Under the pieces are notes generated by a model that worked only from the letters and a program-made list of their open reading frames with translations, searched no databases and was not told the origin of the DNA. Source: CAUZSN01 sp963582345 (GTDB lineage Bacteria > Planctomycetota > Planctomycetia > Planctomycetales > Planctomycetaceae). From it: a stretch of 28,063 nucleotides of DNA. A program made the translations under genes and the position numbers. Within the stretch, counting starts at the first letter, position 1; every line of letters begins with the position of its first letter. The DNA lies in the NCBI GenBank assembly GCA_963582345.1, contig CAUZSN010000026.1, positions 1 through 28,063 on the forward strand, written 5' to 3'. Of the stretch, positions 1 through 7,731 are shown piece by piece.

Positions 1-693
1 ACGACCCAATCGTGCGAACGGCTTGTTCCTTTCTCCGATGGCAGCGTACTCATAGGCTGCTTTACGGTACTGCCACTCAAGCGTGTTTCTTTCATCATGA
101 AAACTGGCATGAGCCAGCACCACAACTTTTGGAATCTTCGTCGTCGATTTCAGCGCCTCTCGAAGCCGTAACAGGAATTGCAGTGTGCCATCTCCACAGA
201 CCGCGAGATTCTCAATATTGTAATCAGGCAATCTCTCTTGCAGTAACCAGGGAAGTGTCTCCTCGTCGTTTACGCACCATCCGTGGATGTACGAGCATCC
301 AAAAATCCAAATGCTTTCCTTCTGGTTTTCATTGTTGACTGGTTCGTGATAGGCCTCGCTCCTTCGCGTTACGCGATTACCATTCGGGAGGTGCGTCATC
401 CTCCACCTGTGGTCGTCTGGAAACCAGATCGTAAATTCACCGGGAATATTCCTGTACCCGAGAACCGGATCGGTTGCCCAATACTTTCCACCGGGCTCGA
501 CCTTGCCCTGCCAAGTCCGGACCGTTAGCCTCTCGTATCCTAAGAGCCGCAGCTCGAACTCGGCAACTAGTAGGGATAGCAAGAGCGAGACGACGAAAGC
601 AGCGATCGCAAAGACGAAACGTTTGCGCCGATTGGATGATTGTCTGAAACGAACCTGCAAGTTCCGGATGATTTCTAGTGGTATAATCCGCAT
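1..693 (-). CDS. SGNH/GDSL-hydrolase-like membrane-anchored protein, C-terminus cut by window edge
   Basis: An open frame of 231 codons runs from ATG at 693-691 off the left edge with no stop. A GAGAGG stretch lies a few bases upstream of the ATG. Residues about 26-44 form one hydrophobic segment after a basic stretch (RRKR), so the protein is probably anchored with its body outside the cytoplasm. Residues 129-172 resemble the start of an SGNH hydrolase: a beta strand ending FGCS (131-134), a V-N-D-E-E-T segment, a conserved-looking N-L-A turn at 162-164 and a G-D-G-T-L-Q segment at 168-172. The usual block I is GDS; here it is GCS, with Ser134 as the candidate nucleophile. The catalytic Asp-His block would lie beyond the edge, so activity cannot be judged. 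Such proteins act as esterases or acyl transferases on envelope glycans, but the substrate here is unknown. It is the last gene of a minus-strand run. Confidence 0.72.
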   Translation of the reverse strand, partial: MRIIPLEIIRNLQVRFRQSSNRRKRFVFAIAAFVVSLLLSLLVAEFELRLLGYERLTVRTWQGKVEPGGKYWATDPVLGYRNIPGEFTIWFPDDHRWRMTHLPNGNRVTRRSEAYHEPVNNENQKESIWIFGCSYIHGWCVNDEETLPWLLQERLPDYNIENLAVCGDGTLQFLLRLREALKSTTKIPKVVVLAHASFHDERNTLEWQYRKAAYEYAAIGERNKPFARLGR

Positions 694-974
694 CGCACAC
701 CTCTCGGTTCAATAGGCCGGTCGCACCACCGAACTCCTTAGTCTCTGATCAAGCATGTGGCGAGCGGTTTTTTGGGTTGGACGCGGGCCGGGTCGTGAGG
801 GGGAGGTTGGGCGTGCCAGTCCGACGGCGGTCTGCTTAATTGGTTTCAGTTGTGGCTTTCTGAGGTTGAGGATCGCGGCGGACCGGAGCATTCGGGTTCC
901 GGCTTCGTGAGATATTGCGTCAAAACAATTGCCATCTATGGATGGCGTTCCACAAGTCGCAGGAACACGTGCTG
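694..974. other. Intergenic stretch, no gene recognised
   Basis: No convincing frame on either strand. It lies between the SGNH-like gene and the FG-GAP relic. A G-rich patch at about 768-830 differs in base composition from the surroundings and may be more remnant coding DNA or an old junction, but nothing specific was recognised. Confidence 0.4.
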
Positions 975-1286
975 TCAAGGGTTCCACGATAACAAACGAT
1001 AAATCAGTTGTCGTCCTGAGCGGCCCCCCATGAACGACCTGATTTGAACTCCGGTTTCTGCGGCAACATTCATGAACGTTTCGTCGCCGTTATTTTGAAG
1101 CAGTTGATAGGGAGAGGACATACCAGGCGAGGCCTCATTCGCCACATATAAATCGAGGTCTCCATCATGATCGTAGTCCGTCCAGGCAGCCGTCCTATCT
1201 AGCCTGTGAACGGTTACCTTGCTGGTGACGATGTCAATGCTCTCTGCGATGACTTTTGCGCGGTCGGGGCCGATTTCGGATCCAGT
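975..1286 (-). pseudogene. Relic of an FG-GAP / VCBS (ASPIC-UnbV type) repeat protein gene
   Basis: Read on the minus strand, the frame opening after a TAA at 1289-1287 and ending at TGA 977-975 encodes a clear FG-GAP repeat. It has a T-A-A-W-T lead, then a calcium-loop motif DYDHDGDLDLYVAN, then Q-L-L-Q-N-N-G-D-E-T-F and a V-A-A-E-T-G-V segment. This order (rTAAW-DyDnDGDlDLyvaN-LlrNnGdGtF-dvAaeaGv) is characteristic of CRTAC1/ASPIC-UnbV-like secreted proteins. No ATG, GTG or TTG precedes the motif in frame. Stops lie just upstream (TGA and TAA near 1287-1304), and the frame ends soon after one repeat. A full gene of this family has several repeats over 500 or more residues. I therefore call it a decayed fragment, left between the HEAT-repeat gene and the SGNH-like gene. 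Confidence 0.75.
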
Positions 1287-1321
1287 TTAGTTTGGCAGCA
1301 ATCATTTGGCGTTACACGACG

Positions 1322-2599
1322 CTACATAGCGGTGATTTTTTTCAGTGCTTGGGCAGCCGTTTTGCGAACATATTCGCGGTCATCTTTGAGCAATTTCTCC
1401 AGATAAGTGAGCGCGATTTTCGCTGACGGTTCTATGCTTGCCAGCAGACGAATCGACTGTATGCGAATTTGTCGGTCTTCGTTGGTCAGTTCCTGTACCA
1501 GAACCGGGACAACCATTTCGGCATCTGAGGAAATTTTCCATATTGCTTCGGCGACGTTGATGCGAACCAAGGAGCTCTCGTCTTGCAGCGCCTTTTGAAG
1601 AGCAACCGAAGATGTTTTCGCGGCTCGTCCAATCTTTCCCAATCCAGCAGCCGCACGCCAGCGGACTTCCGCGTCCGCGTCTTGAAGCAACTGCTCAAAT
1701 GCCGGAATCGAACTGATTCCAACATTGGCTAATGCTTCGGCAGCCGCATCACGCACGACAGCTGAAGAATCAACGAGGATGATGTCCGCAAGCGACGGGA
1801 TGGCGATGTTGCCGCGGGATTTCATTGCGCCCAAGGCCGTCACCGATTTTTGTCGCAGACCTTCATCAGCGGCCTGCGCTGATCGAATTAGAACGGGAAT
1901 GGTCGACGCGGCATGCGGTCCAATCAGCCCCAGTGATTCGGCCGCAACTCGGCACAACCGGGTGCGTTCAGCAGCCGACAAATTGGATCGGTCGTCTGTT
2001 TGAACATTCAATAACTCTGCCACCGAGGGGATAATGTTGGGATGAGCGGTTCCAATGGCGGTCAATGGTTCCAGCACTGCGATTCGTTCGGTGACGCACG
2101 CACATTCATCTTGCAGGATTTGAATCAGTTTGCGAGCAGCCGGTTGTGCTTCGGGACCAAACAGAGCTAGTGCCTTGATAGCCCAGATTCGAGATGGCTC
2201 CAATTCTTCATTCGCCTGATCCAAAACCTCAATCAAGATCGGCACGGCATCTCGCGCAGCAGCACCGATGCAACCTAGAGTGTATGCAGCTTGACGACGT
2301 GTGAATTCAGGAACTTTCGTATCTCGTACAATGTCGATCAAACCGGGAACAGCGGAATCGGTTCCAAGTTCCTGTGGATCCAGGTCCTTCAAAATGTCTC
2401 GCCATTCGGCCAGCGTGTACTCACCGTATTGACGCTCGGTAACGGCGTTCGGTCTGTCCGACGTCGGGGACTCACCTTCGCGCGTACAGTGCCCTGTCGG
2501 ATCGGACTCAACAAACGAACGCGCGTCGGGCGGTTTACTTCGACCACAACCGGAGCATGCAGTGAAGACGCCCAGTACGGCCGCAATGAGAGTTTTCAT
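1322..2599 (-). CDS. HEAT-repeat putative lipoprotein
   Basis: About 425 residues from ATG 2599-2597; a GTG nine bases upstream is possible but adds only three residues. The N-terminus (MKTLIAAVLGVFTAC) is a short basic-hydrophobic signal with a plausible lipobox ending at Cys15 (F-T-A-C), suggesting a lipid-anchored exported protein. From about residue 75 to the end it consists of repeated helix pairs of HEAT/PBS-lyase-like type. Recurrent signatures are A-A-E-A-L-A-N-V-G, R-W-R-A-A-A-G-L-G-K-I-G, V-P-V-L-V-Q-E-L and V-R-K-T-A-A-Q-A-L. HEAT solenoids are protein-binding scaffolds; no catalytic domain is visible. It lies 147 bases downstream of the sigma-54 activator on the same strand and may be co-transcribed with it. 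The partner is unknown. Confidence 0.85.
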   Translation of the reverse strand: MKTLIAAVLGVFTACSGCGRSKPPDARSFVESDPTGHCTREGESPTSDRPNAVTERQYGEYTLAEWRDILKDLDPQELGTDSAVPGLIDIVRDTKVPEFTRRQAAYTLGCIGAAARDAVPILIEVLDQANEELEPSRIWAIKALALFGPEAQPAARKLIQILQDECACVTERIAVLEPLTAIGTAHPNIIPSVAELLNVQTDDRSNLSAAERTRLCRVAAESLGLIGPHAASTIPVLIRSAQAADEGLRQKSVTALGAMKSRGNIAIPSLADIILVDSSAVVRDAAAEALANVGISSIPAFEQLLQDADAEVRWRAAAGLGKIGRAAKTSSVALQKALQDESSLVRINVAEAIWKISSDAEMVVPVLVQELTNEDRQIRIQSIRLLASIEPSAKIALTYLEKLLKDDREYVRKTAAQALKKITAM

Positions 2600-2746
2600 T
2601 TTTGGCACGCCTGTGGAGCGACAGATTTAATGTTCCGAAAACCAAGTCACTGCTTATCGGGCTAGCATTATGCGCGAAGATTGTCACCATCGTCAAACTC
2701 GATGCCACACTGGCGACAGGTAGCCCATGCCGAGAACTCAGGTTGC

Positions 2747-4141
2747 CTAATGCGTCAACTGCTGCTCGAGTTCGATGCCGTACTTCTTCATCTTTTTGTA
2801 CAGCGTCGTTCGATTGATGCCCAGCATCTTGGAGGTGTTCTGCCGGTTCCACCCGTTTGATTCCAAAGCATCGAGGATAAGGTGTCGTTCGGGAGCCACC
2901 ATAGCCGATTTCAGAGTTCCGGTCTCGAACTTGGCTTGGAAGGCATGAACGGCCGTTTCGTCGCGTCTCAGGTTGTCGGGAAGGTCGCTCGACGTAATCA
3001 CGTCGTTTTTGCTCAATACCACCGCGCGTTCGATGACGTTGATTAGCTCGCGCACGTTGCCTGGCCAACGGTATCGTTGTAGTAATTGCATGGCTTTGTC
3101 ATCCAGCGTTGTGAAATGCTTGCCGGTCACCTGGCTGAACTCCTGTAAGAAGTGTTCGACCAACAATGGAATATCGCCAATTCGCTCGCGGAGCGGAGGC
3201 TGCGTCAACGTAATGACATTGATGCGATAATACAGATCCTGCCGAAACTCGCCCTTCTTGACCAATTCCTCCGGATTCTGATTGGTTGCTAGGATGAGCC
3301 GCACATCCACTTTGTGCGTTCTTGTTCCACCGACGGCTTCAAACTTACGATCCTGCAGGACTCGCAGCAACTTCACCTGTAGGCTGGGGGACGCGGTTGA
3401 AATTTCGTCAAGGAATATAGTTCCTCCATCCGCTTGCAGGAACTTTCCGTTTTTGTCTCGGCTCGCTCCCGTGAACGCTCCGGCAACGTGCCCGAACAGT
3501 TCACTTTCCAGCAACGCATCTGGCAAAGCTCCACAAGCGACCTCAACGAATGGTTTGTCGCGGCGGGAACTGAGCTGGTGAATGGAGCGGGCGGTCATCG
3601 TCTTGCCTGTGCCGCTTTCACCCAGGATCAGTACTGTCGTACGCATGTCCGCGACACTCTCGATTAAGTCGTACATCTTCAGCATTTTGCAATCACAGCC
3701 GATGATGTTGGACAAACCGAATGTTTCATCTAATTGGGTTTTTAAGTTCTTGTTTTCTTCGACAATCTGGCGCTGTCCCAGAGCACGCTGAATCGTAAAA
3801 TTTAATTCGTCGTCGATGACCGGCTTGGTCAAGTAGTCGAATGCGCCCAGACGAATAGCTTCGACTGCGCTTTCGATTGTGCCGTAACCGGTCAGCAGGA
3901 TAATGGCCGTGTCAGGCGAATTTTCGATGGCCCATTTCAGCAGATGAAAGCCATCCTTGTCCGTTAAATTGACATCGCAAATCACGATTTCAAACGGGAA
4001 CTCAGCCATGCGACGCAGCGCTTCCTGGCAGGTTGAAGCAGTCTTGGTCCTATGTCCCAGACTCCTCAAAAAATCGGCCATGGCCTCGAGAGTATGTTTG
4101 TCATCATCAACGACCAATAGGGAACCTTGGGTCTTTTTCAT
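2747..4141 (-). CDS. NtrC-family sigma-54-dependent response regulator
   Basis: 464 residues with the full three-domain plan. A receiver domain (about 5-120) has an acidic DDD pocket at 12-14, phosphoacceptor Asp56, Thr84 and Lys106. The AAA+ sigma-54 interaction domain (about 142-370) has Walker A GESGTGKT at 174-181, the GAFTGA sigma-54-contact loop intact at 221-226, Walker B TIFLDE at 241-246 and the R-W-P-G-N-V-R-E-L motif near 358-366. A Fis-type helix-turn-helix lies at the end (about 431-452, N-R-Q-N-T-S-K-M-L-G-I-N-R-T-T-L-Y). It should activate RNA polymerase-sigma-54 when phosphorylated. No histidine kinase lies in the window, so it is an orphan here. ATG at 4141 follows an AAGAGAG stretch. 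The HEAT-repeat gene downstream is a candidate co-transcribed gene. Confidence 0.95.
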   Translation of the reverse strand: MKKTQGSLLVVDDDKHTLEAMADFLRSLGHRTKTASTCQEALRRMAEFPFEIVICDVNLTDKDGFHLLKWAIENSPDTAIILLTGYGTIESAVEAIRLGAFDYLTKPVIDDELNFTIQRALGQRQIVEENKNLKTQLDETFGLSNIIGCDCKMLKMYDLIESVADMRTTVLILGESGTGKTMTARSIHQLSSRRDKPFVEVACGALPDALLESELFGHVAGAFTGASRDKNGKFLQADGGTIFLDEISTASPSLQVKLLRVLQDRKFEAVGGTRTHKVDVRLILATNQNPEELVKKGEFRQDLYYRINVITLTQPPLRERIGDIPLLVEHFLQEFSQVTGKHFTTLDDKAMQLLQRYRWPGNVRELINVIERAVVLSKNDVITSSDLPDNLRRDETAVHAFQAKFETGTLKSAMVAPERHLILDALESNGWNRQNTSKMLGINRTTLYKKMKKYGIELEQQLTH

Positions 4142-4710
4142 CGACGCTCTCTTTTGTCCACAGGTTTGGATTACTGGACACTTGCCATTATAAGATCAAA
4201 CACAATCAACGACCCCCAATACGGAGGCTTGATGCGTGGCTGACCAGGAAACGATTGAACCGACACGCATCCCATTTCGCAGAGCCGCCGAACTCTTGCA
4301 CCAGGCGATTTGAGCGACCAGTAGGGGTACACGTTGAACTGATACGACAGCCACGTGCCGACACATCGTTTGCGTCGGAAGACATGTTTCAAAGAGGGTA
4401 CAAAAACACTAGGACACGAGTTGCTAACGGTCAAGTCTGATTCAGCGACTCGTATTGGTTAGACTTTTCAAAAAATCCAATCCGATTGATATCGCTGATT
4501 GTGCGACTAAAACGCCGAAAATAATGTCAGAGATCGTCTGCGAGCTATGATTGTCAAGAGCGGGTCCTCTTTCGAATACAAGGCTGCACGACTGTACCTT
4601 CTAGGGTGGATCTGCTGTTTGGGGCAACAATTCTGGTCGTTACGCTTGCGGCGCCATGGGAGTCGTTTGACGCGAAAAACAAGTTTTATTCCGAATCCAG
4701 CGAAACCACG
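4142..4710. other. Divergent intergenic region between the NtrC-type gene and trpD
   Basis: 569 bases between two divergent genes. No coding frame with recognisable similarity and no tRNA-like cloverleaf was seen. The part next to the regulator holds a possible -10 element. The part nearer trpD is AT-richer (about 4440-4560), as expected for promoter DNA, but no site can be assigned firmly. The trpD frame is open back to a GTG at 4606; those 35 extra codons are treated as untranslated. Confidence 0.5.
4187..4192 (-). promoter_or_regulatory. Possible -10 element of the NtrC-type regulator gene
   Basis: A perfect TATAAT on the minus strand, 46 bases upstream of the ATG at 4141. No good -35 hexamer stands 16-18 bases upstream, and no GG-N10-GC sigma-54 site was found nearby, so autoregulation through sigma-54 is not supported. 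Confidence 0.3.
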
Positions 4711-5733
4711 ATGAATGAACAGATCGAAGCTGCACTCAATCGCGTGTTAAACCACGAAGACGTCCCAGCCCATGAAACGCGACGGGCCATGGCTGAGCTA
4801 ATGGGTGGTCGCTGCAGCGTGGTTGAGATTGCCGTCCTACTGACCGCGTTGCGCGTGAAAGGTGAATCGGTGGGCGAGATTGTTGGTGCGGCTCAGGCCA
4901 TGCAGGAACACGCGACGCCGATCACAACCGAGCGAACTGGATTGCTTGATACATGTGGAACTGGAGGTGATCAGCTTCACACGTTTAATATCAGCACGGC
5001 AGCCGCGTTGCTGGCGGCCGCCGTCGGAGTCCCGGTGGCCAAGCATGGGAATCGCAGCGTGTCTAGTTCGAGCGGCTCGGCCGACGTGCTGGAAGCACTG
5101 GGCGTCAATTTGCAACTGACTCCGGACCAGGTTGGAAGATGTCTGGATGAGGTGGGGATCGGTTTTTGTTTCGCACCACTGCTGCACGGTGCAATGAAGC
5201 ACGCTGCCCCAGTCAGAAAACAATTGCGTTTCCACACGGTCTTTAATCTGCTGGGACCTTTGACGAATCCGGCTGCTGCCGCATTTCAATTGTTGGGAGC
5301 AAACCGACCCGACATGGCCAAGAAGCTGGCCTATGCGCTAGCACGCTTGGGTCGAAGGCATGCGATGGTGGTTTGCGGAGCCGGCGAGCTGGATGAAGTC
5401 AGTCTCTGGGGCGAGACGACCGTGTTCGAAGTGGCGGGCGGCGAAGTGACAGAATTTTTCTGGACGTGCGAAACGTTCGACTTGCCTTCGTGCAACGTCG
5501 GACAGTTAAAGGTGAATTCGCCCATGGAAAGCGCGCATTTGATCCGCAACGTTTTCGCTGGTGAGCAAGGTCCTGCACGCGATATCATTTTGGCGAATAC
5601 CGCTGCCGCACTTATGGCCGCCGAATACTGTGTTGATCCAAATGCCGGCGTGCAGGTTGCGGCAGAAACGATCGATTCGGGCAAGGCCAACGATATGTGT
5701 CGCAGTTTGGTCAAGTTCACGAATTCGATTTAG
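4711..5733 (+). CDS. trpD: Anthranilate phosphoribosyltransferase
   Basis: 340 residues from ATG 4711, the normal length for TrpD. It transfers phosphoribosyl from PRPP to anthranilate, the second step from chorismate in tryptophan synthesis, in the cytosol. The PRPP/Mg glycine loop D-T-C-G-T-G-G-D is at about 80-87, and the anthranilate/PRPP loop KHGNRSVSS with S-G-S-A-D-V-L-E-A-L-G follows at 111-131. The long C-terminal alpha/beta domain with N-L-L-G-P-L-T-N-P is present. The frame opens earlier at GTG 4606, but those 35 residues are hydrophobic then polar and not part of the family, so the internal ATG is preferred. No clear Shine-Dalgarno site precedes it. No other trp gene is nearby. 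Confidence 0.95.
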   Translation: MNEQIEAALNRVLNHEDVPAHETRRAMAELMGGRCSVVEIAVLLTALRVKGESVGEIVGAAQAMQEHATPITTERTGLLDTCGTGGDQLHTFNISTAAALLAAAVGVPVAKHGNRSVSSSSGSADVLEALGVNLQLTPDQVGRCLDEVGIGFCFAPLLHGAMKHAAPVRKQLRFHTVFNLLGPLTNPAAAAFQLLGANRPDMAKKLAYALARLGRRHAMVVCGAGELDEVSLWGETTVFEVAGGEVTEFFWTCETFDLPSCNVGQLKVNSPMESAHLIRNVFAGEQGPARDIILANTAAALMAAEYCVDPNAGVQVAAETIDSGKANDMCRSLVKFTNSI

Positions 5734-5929
5734 TCACTATGGCCACGGAAACGTGTAACTACGAGGCTTCGGTGGCGTTGCCTTGTCGTGACGGTAGCGA
5801 TTTTATAGTCTAAGCGGCGGTGGCCTGGAATTTAACGTGGAATGACCTGGTCATGGAGTCCCGTTGGTCGTGGTAAACTGAACGGCACTGGAAAAGATTC
5901 ATAGGGCTCGGATCATTAGTGAGCGGACG

Positions 5930-6475
5930 ATGAGTGGGTGGTTTCGGAATATTTGGATTGCGGTGAGCACCGTGCTTCACGGGATGTGGGTAACCATTCT
6001 GACCATGTGCAAGACGTATCGCCGGCAAACCTTCACTCAAGTCTACGAGTATCCGGAAGTGCCTGTCCCGGTGCGACCACGCTATCGTGGGTTTCACCGC
6101 TATGATTTGACGACGTGCATTGGCTGCGATAAGTGTGCGGTTGCCTGTCCCGTCGACTGCATTTATATCGAGAAGCAGAAGAGTCCAGTCGGCAAGGGAT
6201 TCCGCCTGGACGGATTCGTCATCGACTATACGAAGTGTATGTTTTGCGCGCTGTGTGTCGACCCCTGTCCGGTCGACTGCATCTTCATGGGATCGAACCA
6301 TGACCTAAGCTGCTACAGTCGCGACGGGTGCATCGTTGATTATGCCAAGCTCCCTCTGCAGATTGCTTGGGGACGAAATACGCTGAATCCGACGGCTGTC
6401 TTTCAGTCGAAGGTGCTGTACGATTCCGTTTGGGTGAAAGGCGAACCTAGTCCGTTTGAAGTTTCAACGGAATGA
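5930..6475 (+). CDS. nuoI: NADH-quinone oxidoreductase subunit I (two [4Fe-4S] ferredoxin-type)
   Basis: 181 residues. Complex I peripheral-arm subunit carrying clusters N6a and N6b, which pass electrons toward subunit B and quinone. Two ferredoxin motifs are complete: C63-x2-C66-x2-C69-x3-C73 (CIGCDKCAVACP) and C103-x2-C106-x2-C109-x3-C113 (CMFCALCVDPCP). An N-terminal amphipathic/hydrophobic stretch (about 5-27) fits membrane association. Family members are usually 150-180 residues. It opens a plus-strand run with DUF2203, nuoA, nuoC and nuoD. In the common operon order nuoI sits after nuoH, so its place ahead of nuoA is unusual. The start ATG at 5930 is preceded by GTGAGCGGACG, a weak binding site. 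Confidence 0.93.
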   Translation: MSGWFRNIWIAVSTVLHGMWVTILTMCKTYRRQTFTQVYEYPEVPVPVRPRYRGFHRYDLTTCIGCDKCAVACPVDCIYIEKQKSPVGKGFRLDGFVIDYTKCMFCALCVDPCPVDCIFMGSNHDLSCYSRDGCIVDYAKLPLQIAWGRNTLNPTAVFQSKVLYDSVWVKGEPSPFEVSTE

Positions 6476-6485
6476 CCAGCCCGTT

Positions 6486-6959
6486 ATGGATTCCACTAAG
6501 CGACATTCGAAGAAGTTCTTCACCGTCGAGGAAGCGAACCAGCGGTTACCGTTGGTGCGTGCGGTTGTCGATGACATCGTTCGGTTGTTCCGTGACGTGC
6601 ATGAGCGGCGTCAACGATTGGCAGAAATTCGCGAGATTCCTGGCGCCGAACTTCGCAGCAATGACGATGCCTACAGTGAAGAATTGGATCAGGCCGAACG
6701 CAAACTCGACAAGGATATCATTCAATTGGAGGAGCACGTCGACGAGCTGAAAGAGTTGGAAATCGAGTTAAAAGATCCGATCATGGGCCTGATCGATTTT
6801 CCAACTATCATTGACGGCCGCGAAGCCTATTTGTGTTGGAAGCTTGGTGAAAAAGAGGTGGCGTTTTGGCACGATTTGGACGCTGGATTTCGCGGTCGAC
6901 AGGCATTATTGGAAACGCCCGTTTCCATTGACGACGAAGAATCGAGCGGCGATCTTTGA
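6486..6959 (+). CDS. DUF2203 family protein
   Basis: 157 residues from ATG 6486, ten bases after the nuoI stop. An upstream TTG at 6456 would overlap nuoI and is less likely. The sequence fits the uncharacterised DUF2203 family: an N-terminal F-F-T-V-E-E-A-N-Q-R-L-P-L-V motif, a long charged coiled-coil segment (about 35-100, many E, R, D and L), and a conserved C-terminal block D-P-I-M-G-L-I-D-F-P, then G-R-E-A-Y-L-C-W-K-L-G-E, then F-W-H-D-L-D-A-G-F-R-G-R-Q. No catalytic residues are known for the family and it has no signal or membrane segment, so it should be cytosolic. Its position between two complex I genes suggests co-transcription, but a respiratory role is only an inference. Confidence 0.85.
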   Translation: MDSTKRHSKKFFTVEEANQRLPLVRAVVDDIVRLFRDVHERRQRLAEIREIPGAELRSNDDAYSEELDQAERKLDKDIIQLEEHVDELKELEIELKDPIMGLIDFPTIIDGREAYLCWKLGEKEVAFWHDLDAGFRGRQALLETPVSIDDEESSGDL

Positions 6960-7000
6960 TTCAGCTGTAGTGAGACGTTAAGACACTCGAGCATTCTATT

Positions 7001-7567
7001 ATGACGGACTTGGTTGGACACATCCTGCTATTTATTGTCGTGGGAGTTGTCATTGCCCTGTTGCCGCTGGTAATAGGATATTTCGTTCGTCCCAAGCTGC
7101 AAACTGCCGAGAAAGATGCGATCTACGAATGCGGTGAGCCGACGATTGGGTCGAGCTATATTCAGTTCGACCTGCGGTTCTACACCGTAGCGCTGTTGTT
7201 CATCATATTCGATGTCGAAGTAGCTTTTTTCTTTCCATGGGCCATGGTTTATGGCGGAGCCATGCAATTAGCAGACACCCGTCTGAGCGACCCGGCCCGA
7301 CTCGAACTCAGTCAAAAGTTGTTGAATTTGCCGCCGGATCCTGCGGCAACCGACCAAGCGATCCTGAGCGCCACGGCCACAAATTTAGGGCTGACGGGAT
7401 TTGTCGATATTTTGGTTTTCTTCGGTGTGTTGCTGGTTGGGTTCGCATACGTCTGGAAGCGAGGAGATTTAAATTGGGTCCGAGCGGTGGCTCAACAGCA
7501 CAGGCCGGTGCAGACCACTGAACCGCCGTCGGTCAGACAGCAAAGAGAATCGGAGGCCATTGCGTGA
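7001..7567 (+). CDS. nuoA: NADH-quinone oxidoreductase subunit A
   Basis: 188 residues. Small membrane subunit of complex I at the junction of the membrane and peripheral arms. Three membrane segments are visible (about 7-29, 62-85 and 132-152). The family signature is intact: K-D-A-I-Y-E-C-G-E-P, then F-D-L-R-F-Y-T-V-A-L-L-F-I-I-F-D-V-E-V-A-F-F-F with its acidic residues in the second membrane segment. Typical NuoA is about 120-150 residues. The extra length comes from a roughly 45-residue polar insert between membrane segments two and three (Gly87 to about 130) and a Gln/Glu-rich tail. It is 41 bases after DUF2203. The next gene is nuoC rather than nuoB. Confidence 0.93.
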   Translation: MTDLVGHILLFIVVGVVIALLPLVIGYFVRPKLQTAEKDAIYECGEPTIGSSYIQFDLRFYTVALLFIIFDVEVAFFFPWAMVYGGAMQLADTRLSDPARLELSQKLLNLPPDPAATDQAILSATATNLGLTGFVDILVFFGVLLVGFAYVWKRGDLNWVRAVAQQHRPVQTTEPPSVRQQRESEAIA

Positions 7568-7598
7568 CAAGTTGGTCGCCACGGAGTTCCAATTTCTA

Positions 7599-7652
7599 GG
7601 CCTGTCGCCCTGGGTTTTTGGGATTCTAAACCCTCAGGCCAGCCGTTTTTTT
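7599..7652 (+). terminator. Hairpin plus T7 run between nuoA and nuoC, probable intrinsic terminator
   Basis: Outer arms GGCCTG (7599-7604) and CAGGCC (7635-7640) enclose inner arms GGGTTT (7612-7617) and AAACCC (7628-7633), giving a 12-pair interrupted stem. Five bases later comes TTTTTTT (7646-7652). This has the form of a Rho-independent terminator or attenuator after nuoA, with the outer stem slightly distant from the T run. It sits exactly where nuoB is expected. Confidence 0.55.
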
Positions 7653-7731
7653 CCGCAGAAGTAAAACATGATCGCCAGGTCATCGGCTTCGGATTTCGCG
7701 ATAAAACATTCATATCATGTAGGACGATCGA

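Noticed and set aside
437..712. Minus-strand frame starting near the SGNH gene
   Set aside because: It overlaps the supported SGNH frame and shows no family features.
709..987. Minus-strand frame of 92 codons
   Set aside because: It starts within the FG-GAP relic in another frame, with unnatural Pro/Arg-rich composition.
4142..4350. Sigma-54 promoter for the NtrC-type gene
   Set aside because: No GG-N10-GC pair with the right spacing was found.
4171..4434. Minus-strand frame upstream of the NtrC-type gene
   Set aside because: No features, no binding site; the space is better read as regulatory DNA.
4606..4710. 35-residue N-terminal extension of TrpD
   Set aside because: Length and family alignment fit ATG 4711.
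6456..6485. TTG start for DUF2203 overlapping nuoI
   Set aside because: ATG 6486 gives the family N-terminus without overlap.
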